A stretch of DNA of 64,000 nt. Origin: Massilia sp. Lineage in GTDB: Bacteria > Pseudomonadota > Gammaproteobacteria > Burkholderiales > Burkholderiaceae_D. Location: contig JANYGW010000022.1 in NCBI GenBank assembly GCA_025359245.1, forward strand, positions 1 through 64,000, in the 5' to 3' direction. The notes beneath the pieces are model-generated. The model worked only from the letters and a program-made list of their open reading frames with translations, did not search any database and had not been told where the DNA came from. Position numbers and translations under genes: made by a program. The first letter of the stretch is position 1; each line of letters begins with the position of its first letter. Below, in pieces: positions 12,804-22,482 of this stretch.

Positions 12804-13621
12804 GCCAGCGCCCCTTGCGGGCCGCCTTTGCCGCGCCAGCGCCACCAGCCGATCAGCGCGCACAGCAGCGGGATGCCCATCGCGAAGAAGGCGATGGTGC
12901 GCGTCTCGACGGGCGAACCGGCCGCCATCTGGAACACCATGCTGCCGCCGTAGATCAGCAGCGGCACCAGCGCATGCCATTTGGCGATGTGCAGCGCCGG
13001 CTGCGGCGCGCGCTTGCGCAAGGTCAGGCGGAAACCGAACACGATCACGAACGAGACGAAGGCCCAGCCGAAGAATCCCTGCAAGGTCTCGCCGAACCAC
13101 CAGCCATCGGTCATCGTCATGATCCAGGCCTTGAGCGTGAACACCATGTAGGGGTCGGCCCCGAGATCGTAGGCGGTCACGATCAGGGCCGCCAGCAGCG
13201 CCATCACGGCGGCCTGGCCGAGCGGTGCCATGCCGTCGACCGGGGTCTGCCAGACGATCAGGTTGCTGATCACATAGGCCACGTAGGTCAGCGCGAACCA
13301 CATCAGCGGAATGATGATGGGCACGTCGCCCAGTGCCGGTCCGAGCACCTTGGTGTAGGTATAGGAGCCGAAGAACCAGCCGTAGGACGCGCCCATCTGC
13401 TCGGCGGCCCAGCCGGTCACGACCCCGATCACGACGAAGTGCAGCGCCGGGCGCGCGCCCAGCAGGTGGATGGCCGAGGTCCAGCAGCAGGCGAACATCA
13501 GCGCCGCGCTGCCGATCAGCAGCAAGGTGGTGTCAGACTGGCCGCGCGCCGCCGTGAGCAGGAAAAAAATCGCCAGCAAGACATAGCTGAGGATGGGCAG
13601 GCGCGTCAGGATTGGGTTCAT
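12800..13621 (-). CDS. CruF-type carotenoid biosynthesis membrane protein (DUF422)
   Basis: A 273-residue integral membrane protein with about seven hydrophobic segments. The segment GWAAEQMGASYGWFFGSYTY, followed by LGPALGDVPIIIPLMWF and YDLGADPYMV, is characteristic of the DUF422 family, which includes the carotenoid 1',2'-hydratase CruF and bisanhydrobacterioruberin hydratase. Known members add water across an isoprenoid double bond in the membrane. No phytoene synthase or desaturase lies nearby, so it probably does not serve a complete local carotenoid pathway. It starts 26 bases after the TonB receptor gene and its stop overlaps the start of the MpaB gene, so the set is coupled. Confidence 0.85.
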   Translation of the reverse strand: MNPILTRLPILSYVLLAIFFLLTAARGQSDTTLLLIGSAALMFACCWTSAIHLLGARPALHFVVIGVVTGWAAEQMGASYGWFFGSYTYTKVLGPALGDVPIIIPLMWFALTYVAYVISNLIVWQTPVDGMAPLGQAAVMALLAALIVTAYDLGADPYMVFTLKAWIMTMTDGWWFGETLQGFFGWAFVSFVIVFGFRLTLRKRAPQPALHIAKWHALVPLLIYGGSMVFQMAAGSPVETRTIAFFAMGIPLLCALIGWWRWRGKGGPQGALA

Positions 13622-13647
13622 GGATGGCCGTGGGCAAGGTCGTCGGG

Positions 13648-15885
13648 TTAGAAATGGTAATCAAGGCGCACGCCCCAGGTGCGCGGATCGCTCGGCACCA
13701 GCATGCCGAAACTGTCGATCGCGATCGGGCTGACCTTGTCCTGCACATTCTTCACATGCGCATGCACGCTCCAGTTGCCCTGGCCGGGCTGGTAGCCCAG
13801 CGTCAGGTCGCTCTCGCTGCGGGCCGGCACGCGATACTGGCGCAACTGGCTCGGTACGCTGATCATATAGGCAGCGCTGCTGCGCGTAAACAGGCCGGCC
13901 TTCAGGCGCCCGCTGGCGAGCGCGAAACTGTGCTCGTAGCCGAGCGTGGCGGCGGCGCCGGGCGCGCGGTCCAGGTCGCGCCCGGCCCACGAGACCTGGC
14001 CGTCCGGCGAGTAGCGCGCATAGTGGGCGTCGAGCAGCGTCAGCGCATAGCGCAGGCGGTCGGCCGCGCCCAGGCTGAGCTCGCCGTCGAGCTCGAGGCC
14101 GGACACGCGCGCCTCGCCGGCATTGGTGGTCACGAAGCGCGGCGCGCCCTGCACCACCGCCACCCCCGACAGCTGCAGGTTGGCATAGTCATAATAGAAG
14201 GCCGTCGCGTTCAGGCTGGCCTGGTTGTCCCAGAAGCGCGTCTTGATGCCGGCCTCGTACGAGGTCAGCGTCTCGGGCTGGTACAGCAGCGTCGAGGCGG
14301 GCACGGCCGCGGCGGCCGGGCAGGCGATCCCCAGCGCGCTCGATCCGGCCAGGCAGCCGTCGTTGAAGCCGCCCGACTTGTAGCCGGTCGACACGGTGGC
14401 GAACAGCATGCTGGCCGGCGCCGGCGTGTACTCGGCGCCGAGGCGCCAGGTGGCCTTGTGGGTGTTCAGCTCGGCCGCGTTGAGGATGCGCAGGTCGGTG
14501 GCGGGATTGAACTGGCTGGACTGCTGAAAATTGGTCGAGCCGATGCGCGACTTGTCGTCGTCCGAATAGCGCACGCCGACGGTGGCGCGCCAGCGCGGCG
14601 CCAGCTGGTAGCTGGCCTGGCCGAACACGGCGCGCGCCAGCGCCAGCGCCGGATCGATCGGGAACACATAGTAAGGCGTCAGGCCCAGCAGTTCGAGGTC
14701 GCGGAAGCTGTAGCGGTCGACCGTCTTCTCGCGGAAATAATACACGCCGGCCTGCGCCGTCAGCGGGCCGCTGCCATTGGTGGCGAGCCGGATTTCGTGC
14801 GAATCCTGGCGGTAGCGGCCATCGAACGATGCGCGCACGCCGAGCGCAAAGGCGGGCGTGATGCCGTAGTGGAAATTGGCCAGCTGCGCATTGTCGAAGG
14901 CGCGGTGGGCGCCCAGGTAGTGCAGGCTGAGCGGTCCCAGGTCCCAGTCCAGCTCGGCGCCCAGGCCGCTGCTGACGGCATGGCCGGTGCCCTGCTGCAG
15001 CGGCGCATTCGGCGGCACAAACGCATTGGTCAGGCGCGCGCTGGTGCTGCCATCTTTCCAGCTCGGGCTGCCGTCGGCGCCGAAGCTGTAGAAATTGCTG
15101 GCCGGGACAAAGCTGTCGGAATTGTTGTGCATGTTGCTGTGGTCGTAGCGCAGCAGCAGCACCGCCGATTTGCCCAGCGCCAGCCGGGCCGACAGGCGCG
15201 CGGCCAGATCGTCGCGGTCCAGCCCCAGCTGGTAGCCGGTGCCCTGGCCGTTGCTCAGATAGCTGTCGTGCCGGTTCCAGTCCAGCGCCGCGCGCAGCGC
15301 CAGCGCGTCGCTCACTGGCACATTGAGCATCGCCGTGGCCTTGCGGCTGGCGTAGTTGCCCACTTCCAGGCCCAGCGCGCCTTCGAAGGTCTTGCCCGGC
15401 GCGTTAGAAATGACGTTGACCACGCCCGCGGTCGCGTTGCGTCCATACAGCGTGCCTTGCGGCCCGCGCAGCACCTCGATGCGCGCCAGGTCGAAGAAGC
15501 TGACGGTCTGCGCTTGCGGGCGGGCGATGTAAATACCATCGAGCATGAAGGCGGCCGAGGGATCGCCCTTCTCGGTGGTGTCGGAATTGGTGACGCCGCG
15601 GATGGTGATGCGCAAGCCGTCCGGCACGCCATCGATGTGCAGGCTGGGCAAGCGCGCACCCAGGTCGGCCGGGGTGGCGATGGCGGCATCGTCGAGCTGC
15701 TGGCCCGACAGCGCGCTCATCGCGACCGGGGTCTTCGAGGCCAGCGACGCGGTGCGCTGCGCCGTCACCACGACTTCGGCGATCTGCGCCTCGGGCGCAA
15801 CTGCTTGCGCCTGCGCCTGTTCCAGAACGGCGCACAGCAAAGCAGCTGGCCATGTTCGGCGCCATCGCCCGCACTGTGTTGACAT
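13648..15885 (-). CDS. TonB-dependent outer-membrane receptor
   Basis: A 745-residue outer-membrane transporter with a signal peptide, a TonB-box-like segment (AQIAEVVVTAQR), a plug domain (about 40-160, with LRITIRGV, FMLDGIYIAR and IEVLRGPQGTLYGRNATAG) and a long beta-barrel ending in the outer-membrane signature YHF. The plug motifs resemble receptors often annotated for polyaromatic or hydrophobic ligands rather than a clear siderophore group, but the ligand cannot be read from sequence. It is the first gene of the operon that continues with CruF-like, MpaB-like and sensor-kinase genes, which suggests import of the compound they process or sense. Start: ATG at 15885. Confidence 0.93.
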   Translation of the reverse strand: MSTQCGRWRRTWPAALLCAVLEQAQAQAVAPEAQIAEVVVTAQRTASLASKTPVAMSALSGQQLDDAAIATPADLGARLPSLHIDGVPDGLRITIRGVTNSDTTEKGDPSAAFMLDGIYIARPQAQTVSFFDLARIEVLRGPQGTLYGRNATAGVVNVISNAPGKTFEGALGLEVGNYASRKATAMLNVPVSDALALRAALDWNRHDSYLSNGQGTGYQLGLDRDDLAARLSARLALGKSAVLLLRYDHSNMHNNSDSFVPASNFYSFGADGSPSWKDGSTSARLTNAFVPPNAPLQQGTGHAVSSGLGAELDWDLGPLSLHYLGAHRAFDNAQLANFHYGITPAFALGVRASFDGRYRQDSHEIRLATNGSGPLTAQAGVYYFREKTVDRYSFRDLELLGLTPYYVFPIDPALALARAVFGQASYQLAPRWRATVGVRYSDDDKSRIGSTNFQQSSQFNPATDLRILNAAELNTHKATWRLGAEYTPAPASMLFATVSTGYKSGGFNDGCLAGSSALGIACPAAAAVPASTLLYQPETLTSYEAGIKTRFWDNQASLNATAFYYDYANLQLSGVAVVQGAPRFVTTNAGEARVSGLELDGELSLGAADRLRYALTLLDAHYARYSPDGQVSWAGRDLDRAPGAAATLGYEHSFALASGRLKAGLFTRSSAAYMISVPSQLRQYRVPARSESDLTLGYQPGQGNWSVHAHVKNVQDKVSPIAIDSFGMLVPSDPRTWGVRLDYHF

Positions 15886-16164
15886 CGATTCGCACTCCTA
15901 TGCATTGGTGAAATTGCTGAAGCGTCCTTGCGGCCCCGTTCGACAGCGCAGGAATAGTTTCACGCCGACATCTATTTCTAAAAGTCTAACAGGTAGTGCA
16001 AGCATCTCCAACCGGGGTGGCGCCCCGCCCGCAAAAAACACGGCCCGAGTGCACATTGCGCGGACGGCCCTGCCATCGAATCTTGGTGACAGGGCTTGAT
16101 TGACCATTGGTGGCGACAGCGCAGACCTGTCGCCGCGCCCCCATTTCTGATTTACACTTCAGCC

Positions 16165-18342
16165 ATGGGACCCGACGATCGAGCAAACCGCATGGATGGC
16201 ATCGACGCGATCGATGCCGAACGCCTGGCGCTGGCGCTGGAAGCGGCCGGCCTGGACCTGTGGGAAAACGACCTGGTCACCGGCGCAGTGACGCGCCAGG
16301 CGGTCAAGATTTTCGCCGAGCTCGGCTATTCCGAAGACGAGTCGGCCGCGTGGATGGACGACCTGTTCGTCATCGTCCATCCGGACGACGTGGCGCGCGT
16401 CAAGGCCGCGCTGGACGCGCACATGAGCGGCAGCACGCCCCAGTACCGCTGCGAATTCCGGGTCCGTTCCAAGGCCGGCGCCTGGATCTGGTACGCCAAC
16501 TACGGCAAGATCATGGGCGACGATACGGGCGTGCGCGGGCACCGCCTGATCGGCGTCACCTTCAATATCGACGACCGGCGCGCCCGGGAAGAGCGGCTCG
16601 AACACCAGCAGCAGCTGCTGCAGGACAGCGAAGCGCGGCACCGCGAACTGCTGCACAATCTGCACACCGGCATCATTGTGCATGCGCCCGACACCAGCAT
16701 CAGCTACAGCAATCCGCGCGCCTCCGAGCTGCTGGGCGTGGCGCAGGAACAGTTGCGCGGCAAGCGCGCGGCCGACCTGACCCCCGGCTGGTGCCTGGTC
16801 GACGAACAGGGCGCGCCGCTGGTGCTCGCGGCCTACCCGGTGTGCCGCGTGTGCGCCACCTTGCTGCCGCTCGAAGCGCAGGTGTTTGGGGTACGCAAGC
16901 CCGATTCCGGGCAGGTGGTCTGGCTGCAGGTGAATGCCTTCCCCGCCTTCCACGCCGACGGCACGCTCAAGCAAATCATCGTCAATTTCGACGATATTTC
17001 ACCGCGCAAGCAGGCCGAGGAAAAAATCCACCACCTGGCGTTTTACGACGTCCTGACCGGCCTGCCGAACCGGCGCCTGCTGATGGACCGCCTGCACGCG
17101 GCGCTGGCGGCGTCGAGCCGCAGCGGCCACCATGGCGCGCTGCTGTTCATCGACCTCGACAAGTTCAAGGCCATCAACGACGTGCTCGGCCACAGCGTGG
17201 GCGACCAGATGCTGATCGAAGTGGCGGCCCGGATCCTGGCCTGCGTGCGCGAGAGCGACACCGTGGCGCGCCTGGGCGGCGACGAGTTCGTCGTGCTGAT
17301 GCCCGACCTCGACGCCGAACCGGACATCGCCTCGCAAAAGACCGCGATGGTGGCCGAGAAAATCCGGCTGGCGCTGAACGCGCCCTACCACTTCAAGGGC
17401 AGTACGCAGCACAGCTCGCCCAGCATCGGCGTCAGCCTGTACCTGGGCAGCGAGGAAAGCGCCGCCGCGCTGCTGCGCCAGGCCGACATGGCGATGTACA
17501 AGGCCAAGGATGCCGGGCGCAACACGCTGCGCTTTTTCAGCGCGGCGATGCAGCTGGCGGTCGAAACCCACGCGGAGCTCGAAGCGGACCTGCGCCATGC
17601 GCTCGCGCGCGGCCAGCTGCGCCTGCTGTACCAGCTCCAGGTCGACGCCGGCGGGCGCGCGCTGGGCGCCGAGGCGCTGGTGCGCTGGGTGCATCCGAGC
17701 CGCGGCACGGTCTCGCCGCTGCAGTTCATCCCGATCGCCGAGGAAAGCGCGCTGATCCTGGCGATCGGCGCCTGGGTGCTCGACACGGCCTGCGCCCAGC
17801 TGGCCGCATGGCAGCGCAGCCCCACCCGGCGCCACCTGTCGCTGGCGGTCAACGTCAGCGCGCGCCAGTTCCTGCAGCCCGACTTCGTCGCCGACCTGGC
17901 CGCGCTGATGGCGCGCCACCAGGTCGATCCGGCGCTGCTCAAGCTGGAACTGACCGAAAGCGTGGTGCTGGGCGACGTGGCCGAAGTGGTGCGCCGGATG
18001 CATGCGCTGCGCGCGCTCGGCGCCACGCTGTCGATGGACGATTTCGGCACCGGCTACTCGTCGCTGTCCTACCTCAAGCAACTGCCGCTGCACCAGCTCA
18101 AGATCGACCAAAGCTTCGTGCGCAACATCGTCACCGACCCGAACGACGCGGTGATGGTGCGCACCATTATCGACATGGCCCGCAATTTCGGCCTGCATGT
18201 GATTGCCGAAGGCGTCGAAAGCGCAGCCCAGCTGGCCTTCCTCGAGCGGCACGGCTGCAGTGCCTACCAGGGTTATCTGTTCAGCCAGCCGGTCACGATC
18301 GAGGCGCTGGAAACCTTGTTGCAAGGCGCCTACCTGGCCTGA
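16165..18342 (+). CDS. PAS-PAS-GGDEF-EAL c-di-GMP signalling protein
   Basis: A 725-residue protein counted from the ATG at 16165; a downstream ATG at 16192 is also possible and neither has a strong ribosome site. Two PAS domains (about 15-130, with WENDLVTGAV and HPDD, and about 140-265) precede a GGDEF domain with intact RLGGDEF (371-375) and an EAL domain with GAEALVRW (Glu503), LELTES and DDFGTGYSSLSYLK. Both active sites look intact, so it could make or break c-di-GMP, probably switched by a PAS ligand such as haem or flavin. No membrane helices are seen, so it is likely cytoplasmic. It is divergent from the TonB receptor gene across 279 bases. Confidence 0.93.
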   Translation: MGPDDRANRMDGIDAIDAERLALALEAAGLDLWENDLVTGAVTRQAVKIFAELGYSEDESAAWMDDLFVIVHPDDVARVKAALDAHMSGSTPQYRCEFRVRSKAGAWIWYANYGKIMGDDTGVRGHRLIGVTFNIDDRRAREERLEHQQQLLQDSEARHRELLHNLHTGIIVHAPDTSISYSNPRASELLGVAQEQLRGKRAADLTPGWCLVDEQGAPLVLAAYPVCRVCATLLPLEAQVFGVRKPDSGQVVWLQVNAFPAFHADGTLKQIIVNFDDISPRKQAEEKIHHLAFYDVLTGLPNRRLLMDRLHAALAASSRSGHHGALLFIDLDKFKAINDVLGHSVGDQMLIEVAARILACVRESDTVARLGGDEFVVLMPDLDAEPDIASQKTAMVAEKIRLALNAPYHFKGSTQHSSPSIGVSLYLGSEESAAALLRQADMAMYKAKDAGRNTLRFFSAAMQLAVETHAELEADLRHALARGQLRLLYQLQVDAGGRALGAEALVRWVHPSRGTVSPLQFIPIAEESALILAIGAWVLDTACAQLAAWQRSPTRRHLSLAVNVSARQFLQPDFVADLAALMARHQVDPALLKLELTESVVLGDVAEVVRRMHALRALGATLSMDDFGTGYSSLSYLKQLPLHQLKIDQSFVRNIVTDPNDAVMVRTIIDMARNFGLHVIAEGVESAAQLAFLERHGCSAYQGYLFSQPVTIEALETLLQGAYLA

Positions 18343-18357
18343 GCCGGCGCGCAGGCG

Positions 18358-18385
18358 AAAAAAATCCAGGCGCGCACGCCTGGAT
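18358..18385 (-). terminator. Rho-independent terminator after lipoprotein gene
   Basis: A perfect 9-bp stem (ATCCAGGCG, 4-base loop, CGCCTGGAT) at 18364-18385 is followed on the minus strand by seven T residues. It serves the minus-strand lipoprotein gene ending at 18415. It also lies just after the plus-strand GGDEF-EAL stop but lacks a T tract in that direction. Confidence 0.9.
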
Positions 18386-18414
18386 AACTGGAACGGGAAA
18401 TCGAAGCGGCGGAG

Positions 18415-19245
18415 TTAGCCCTTGGTCACCATGAACACGGCGCTGTGCATCTTGTCGAGGCTGTCGACCATGACGGCCAGCTGGGCGACGCCGCCCACGA
18501 ACGACATCGGCGTGACCACGCCCTTGAGCACGGGATTGAGCGTGCAGCCCACGCCGGCGGCGGCCAGCTGCAGGTCGAAAATGCCGGTCGTGCCATGCTG
18601 GATCATCTTGCCGTTGAAGGTGCAGGCGACCGCGCTGGCCGTCACGTTGCCGGTGGCGTCGATCGCGAAGCTGGCAATCGCCTCCTTCGGCTTGGCAATG
18701 CCGGCGGTACGGATCGTGCCGTGATAGCTGCCGGCCAGGGCCGTCAGGGCAATCGGATCGCCGTACAGCGTCTTGTTGGAGCCGTCGCCATACAGTTTTG
18801 CGGTGCTGGCGCTGGCCGTGAAGGTGCCCATCGAGCCGGTAATCGACACTTTCAGGTCGCTCGCGCCGAAGGTCCGGCCGAACACGCCGGCCGCTTCCTG
18901 CTGCCCGACCTGCAAGGCATCGTCGATAAAGTTGGCCCACGCGATGGACTCGCGGTTGGTAACCGTGTTGGCGGCGCTCAGCAGGCCGCGCGGATGGCCG
19001 GCCAGTTCGCTGCCGTTGACAAAGTGCAGGCCGTAGAACTCGCCATTGTCGAGGAAGGTATAAGTGCCGTGGAACTGGCCGTAGAACACATCGTAGACGC
19101 CGGCGGTGGCGAACGGCGTGATCGGGACCACCGGCGGCACCGGCAGGACGACCACCGGAGCGGGCGCGCTGCTGCTGCCGCCGCCGCCGCAGGCGACCAG
19201 GCCACTGGTGAAAAGAAGGGCGAGCATAACTTTGGACAACGTCAT
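18415..19245 (-). CDS. Putative surface lipoprotein, unknown function
   Basis: A 276-residue protein with a lipoprotein signal (MTLSKVMLALLFTSGLVAC), a run of four glycines after the Cys, and a Pro/Val-rich linker (APVVVLPVPPVVP), an arrangement common in secreted proteins of this group. The rest (about 50-276) is beta-rich with repeated Gly/Thr/Ser, for example GVYDVFYGQFHGTYTFLDNG and GSYHGTIRTAG, and no recognised catalytic motif. It could be a small beta-barrel or ligand-binding domain. The start is supported by an AAGGAA ribosome site. The gene is isolated: an AraC-type regulator lies 137 bases upstream on the same strand and may control it. Confidence 0.8.
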   Translation of the reverse strand: MTLSKVMLALLFTSGLVACGGGGSSSAPAPVVVLPVPPVVPITPFATAGVYDVFYGQFHGTYTFLDNGEFYGLHFVNGSELAGHPRGLLSAANTVTNRESIAWANFIDDALQVGQQEAAGVFGRTFGASDLKVSITGSMGTFTASASTAKLYGDGSNKTLYGDPIALTALAGSYHGTIRTAGIAKPKEAIASFAIDATGNVTASAVACTFNGKMIQHGTTGIFDLQLAAAGVGCTLNPVLKGVVTPMSFVGGVAQLAVMVDSLDKMHSAVFMVTKG

Positions 19246-19382
19246 CTGGAATTCCTTGACTGAACGCGATTGGATGAAACCGGGTGCAGCGAGCGCCCGG
19301 ACAGAACGGGAAGTATCGGTTCTGGCGGGGCTCAGGTCGTCCGCGCGGATCGGCGCGGACGTCCACAACGGGCTATTCGCGC

Positions 19383-20546
19383 TCAGACGGGCGTTGCGGC
19401 CGCCATCTTGGTGTGCTCGGCGCGCCAGGCCGACGGGGCCACGCCGGCCACGCGCTTGAACGAGGCATTGAAGGTCGATTTGCTGTTGAAGCCGCAAGAC
19501 AGCGCCAACTCGAGCAGGTTGGCGCCGGCATGCTCGGGCTCCAGCATTTTTTTCTGCACCTCGGCCACGCGCAAGCCATTGATGTAGTCGAAAAAATTCA
19601 GTCCCAGCACATTGTTCAAATACTGCGACAACAATTGCGGCGTCGCGCCGATGCGCCCGGCCAGTTCGGCCAGGTTGATATCGTTTTCCAGGTAGTCGCG
19701 GTGATGGGCGATGCGCCGTACCAGGCGCTGCCCGATCATCTCGCTGGCAGCGTCGGTCATCCCCGAACGGGCGTACTTTTCCGTACTTTCCGGCGCCGGC
19801 GGCGCCACCGGTTCGGCCACCGCAACGATGGCGGCCGGCGCGGCGACCGGGACCGGGACCGGAACCGGGACCGGGGTCAAGGCCGCCGCTTCCGGTTGCG
19901 GCATGAAGACAGGAAAGCTGCGCAAGCCAAACCAGCCGACGAAATACAGCAACGCCAGGCGGCCGATGCAGAGCGCCCAGAGGAACACGCCGCCCACCGT
20001 CGTCGCCGGTATCCAGATGATCAGCAAGGCCAGGATCACCATCGACAATGAGGTCAGCCAGTTCAGGTCGCGCTGCCGGGTCGACGAAAAATTCTCGCGC
20101 ACGCGGCGCCGGTGCAGGCGCATCTGGAACAGCGAGGCGAACGCGTAGCCAAAGCACAGCACCTGGATCGCCAGCAGCACCACGTTGAACGCCACCTCCA
20201 TCATTGGCGCCCGGGCGCCGAAGGGCGTGCCCAGATTCAGGTAGAGCAGGAAGCCGGCAAACAGCAGCAAGGGCAGGAAATGGACGGCCTGGCGCCGGCC
20301 GTTGCCGAGCCCGACCATGCTGCGCACATAGCAGTAGTAGCATGGGCCGAGCAGCGCCAGCGGCCAGTCGAACACGCCGAACATGCCGGGATAATACGAG
20401 TAGAGGTCGGCAAAGCACAGCGAGGCGAGGGAAAACACGAACATGCCCAGCCACATGTTGGCGCTGCGATTGCGCGCGATCACGAACAGCGGCACGGCCA
20501 TGAACATGCCCAGCATTGCCGTGCAAAAGGTAATGCTCGTCATCAT
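19383..20546 (-). CDS. Membrane-bound AraC-family transcriptional regulator
   Basis: A 387-residue protein with about seven hydrophobic segments in residues 1-220 and an AraC-type double helix-turn-helix domain at the C-terminus (about 275-380; LAGRIGATPQLLSQYLNN, then LELALSCGFNSKSTFNASFKR). Between them is a low-complexity linker with a Val-Pro repeat (VPVPVPVPV) encoded by a GGGACC-type tandem repeat near 19850-19880. Regulators of this layout sense a signal in or across the membrane while binding DNA from it. The target is unknown; the adjacent lipoprotein gene and the divergent binding-protein gene are candidates. An ATG at 20543 is an equally possible start. Confidence 0.88.
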   Translation of the reverse strand: MMTSITFCTAMLGMFMAVPLFVIARNRSANMWLGMFVFSLASLCFADLYSYYPGMFGVFDWPLALLGPCYYCYVRSMVGLGNGRRQAVHFLPLLLFAGFLLYLNLGTPFGARAPMMEVAFNVVLLAIQVLCFGYAFASLFQMRLHRRRVRENFSSTRQRDLNWLTSLSMVILALLIIWIPATTVGGVFLWALCIGRLALLYFVGWFGLRSFPVFMPQPEAAALTPVPVPVPVPVAAPAAIVAVAEPVAPPAPESTEKYARSGMTDAASEMIGQRLVRRIAHHRDYLENDINLAELAGRIGATPQLLSQYLNNVLGLNFFDYINGLRVAEVQKKMLEPEHAGANLLELALSCGFNSKSTFNASFKRVAGVAPSAWRAEHTKMAAATPV

Positions 20547-20749
20547 TTCGAAGCTGCCTTGTGCATGCAGCCCGCCCGAATTCCCATTGCCGCTGTCTTT
20601 ACGTAAATAGACTCAAGCGACGCATACTACTGGCAATTTGTTCAAATGGAAATATGAATCTTCTTCATTCTCGCCAGCAACAGCCTTGCAGGGCTACAAT
20701 CGGGGCGCTGGCCGCCTTGCCAGCCCAACCGCTTGCAAAGGAATGTCCC

Positions 20750-21892
20750 ATGCGCCTGCCCCAGAACCTGATTCCGCTGACCCTCGCCTTGCTGGCCTGT
20801 TCCGCCCAAGGCGCCGACCAGATCGTCCGCATCGGCACGGCCAACCCGGTCAGCGGTCCCAGCGCGCACCTGGGCAAGGACACCGAGAACGGCGCCCGGC
20901 TGGCGGTCGACGACCTCAATGCCAAGGGCTTCGAGATCAACGGCAAGAAAGTGCAGCTGGTGCTGCTGGCCGAGGACGACGGCGGCGACCCCAAGCAGGG
21001 TAGCGCCGTGGCCCAGAAACTGGTCGATGCCAAAGTGGCCGGCGTGGTCGGACACTTGAACTCGGGCACCACGATACCGGCCTCGAAGATCTACCACGCG
21101 GCCGGCATCCCGCAAATCACGCCCTCCTCGACCACGCCCTCGTACACCCACCAGGGATTTAAGTCGGCGTTCCGGCTGGTAGCCAATGACAACAAGGTCG
21201 GCAGCACGCTGGGCCGCTATGCCGTGCTCAACCTCGGCGCGCGCCGGGTGGTGGTGATTGATGACCGCACCGCGTTCGGCCAGGGCCTGGCCGAAGAATT
21301 CATCAAGGGCGTCAAGGCTGCGCGCGGCGGCGCCGAGATCGTCAGCCGCCAGTTCACCACCGACAAGGCGACCGACTTCAGCGCCATCCTCACCCAGATC
21401 AAGGCCAAGACGCCGGACCTGGTGTTCTACGGCGGCATGGATGCGGTGGCCGGACCGATGCTCAGGCAAATGAAGGCGCTCGGGATCGAGGTCAAGTTCA
21501 TGGGCGGCGACGGGGTGTGCTCGGAGAAGCTGCCGCAACTGGCCGGCGACGCGCTGGGCGAGAACCGGGTCATTTGCGCGGTGGCCGGCGGCGTGTCGGG
21601 CGCGCAGGAAAAAGGCTATGCCGACTTCGTGGCGCGCTACCGCAAGACGTACAAGCTGGAGCTGCAAACCTACGCGCCGTATGCATATGACGCGGTGATG
21701 GTGCTGGCCACGGCGATGCAGAACGCCAAGTCGGCCGACCCGGACAAGTATATGCCGGAGATCGCCCGCATCCGCTACCGCGGCGTGACCGGCAACATCG
21801 CCTTCGACGCCAACGGCGACTTGCTCGACGCGGCGATGACGATCTATACCTACAAGGGCGGCAAGAAGGTCAAGCTGGAAGTGCTGCGCTAA
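20750..21892 (+). CDS. Branched-chain amino-acid-type ABC substrate-binding protein (LivK-like)
   Basis: A 380-residue periplasmic binding protein of the type I fold. The start at 20750 follows an AAAGGAAT ribosome site and opens a signal peptide (MRLPQNLIPLTLALLACSAQ). Typical segments are IVRIGTANPVSGPSAHLGKD, VVGHLNSGTTIPAS, PSSTTPSYT and DDRTAFGQGLAEEF. Such proteins deliver leucine/isoleucine/valine or related amides to a LivHMGF permease. No permease or ATPase gene is next to it, so it is an orphan that must pair with components elsewhere. It is divergent from the AraC-type regulator across about 200 bases. Confidence 0.92.
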   Translation: MRLPQNLIPLTLALLACSAQGADQIVRIGTANPVSGPSAHLGKDTENGARLAVDDLNAKGFEINGKKVQLVLLAEDDGGDPKQGSAVAQKLVDAKVAGVVGHLNSGTTIPASKIYHAAGIPQITPSSTTPSYTHQGFKSAFRLVANDNKVGSTLGRYAVLNLGARRVVVIDDRTAFGQGLAEEFIKGVKAARGGAEIVSRQFTTDKATDFSAILTQIKAKTPDLVFYGGMDAVAGPMLRQMKALGIEVKFMGGDGVCSEKLPQLAGDALGENRVICAVAGGVSGAQEKGYADFVARYRKTYKLELQTYAPYAYDAVMVLATAMQNAKSADPDKYMPEIARIRYRGVTGNIAFDANGDLLDAAMTIYTYKGGKKVKLEVLR

Positions 21893-21908
21893 ATGGCGTC
21901 CGGCCTGG

Positions 21909-22436
21909 CTATTTGGGTGCCGTACCGGCCTTGATCGGCGCCAGGCATGCCTTGGCGCTTTTTTCCGCCATGATCTGGCGGGATTTTGGATCGTGTGGGT
22001 CTAGCCCGCGCGCGGCCTCGTCAAATGTCAGATTGATGTGGCAACTGCAGTATTGGTCGTATTGCTCATCGCTGAGCGCCGTTCTCGCGCGCACGCCGCT
22101 GCGCATTTCCTTGTTTGCCTGGCATTGCTGGATATTGAGTCTGCGCGCAGAAGGTGCGGCGCAGACCACCATCGCCTGCTTTCCCGCGTCGAACCAGGCC
22201 GATGCCGGTGCGGAGATGCCCAGCGATTTTGCGGCTGTCTCCATGCCCTTGCCGGCGCATGCGCAGATATCCGTCACTTCGCTGGCAGCCAGCGCAGGCA
22301 ACGATTGCACCACCAAGGCTGGACAATCCGACAGGAACACGGCAAGGTCTTTGGCCGGCTCCGCAGCGCCGGCGATACCCGGGACACACAGCGCAATGGC
22401 AGTGACGACGGTGCTCATGAAGCCGGTGGCGCGCAT
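21909..22436 (-). CDS. Secreted cysteine-rich hypothetical protein
   Basis: A 175-residue exported protein. The ATG at 22436 is preceded by GGAGTCATC and gives a signal peptide (VVTAIALCVPGIAGA). The mature protein has about eight cysteines, including DICACAGKG, a C-x4-5-C pair around LNIQQCQANKE and YCSCHINL, which suggests disulfide-bonded helices in the periplasm. No family recognised. It is 46 bases downstream of a membrane-protein gene on the same strand and may be co-transcribed. Its stop is 16 bases from the convergent binding-protein gene. Confidence 0.75.
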   Translation of the reverse strand: MRATGFMSTVVTAIALCVPGIAGAAEPAKDLAVFLSDCPALVVQSLPALAASEVTDICACAGKGMETAAKSLGISAPASAWFDAGKQAMVVCAAPSARRLNIQQCQANKEMRSGVRARTALSDEQYDQYCSCHINLTFDEAARGLDPHDPKSRQIMAEKSAKACLAPIKAGTAPK

Positions 22437-22482
22437 GATGACTCCAACACGACAAAACAGAAATCCATCCGTCATCAACTGA

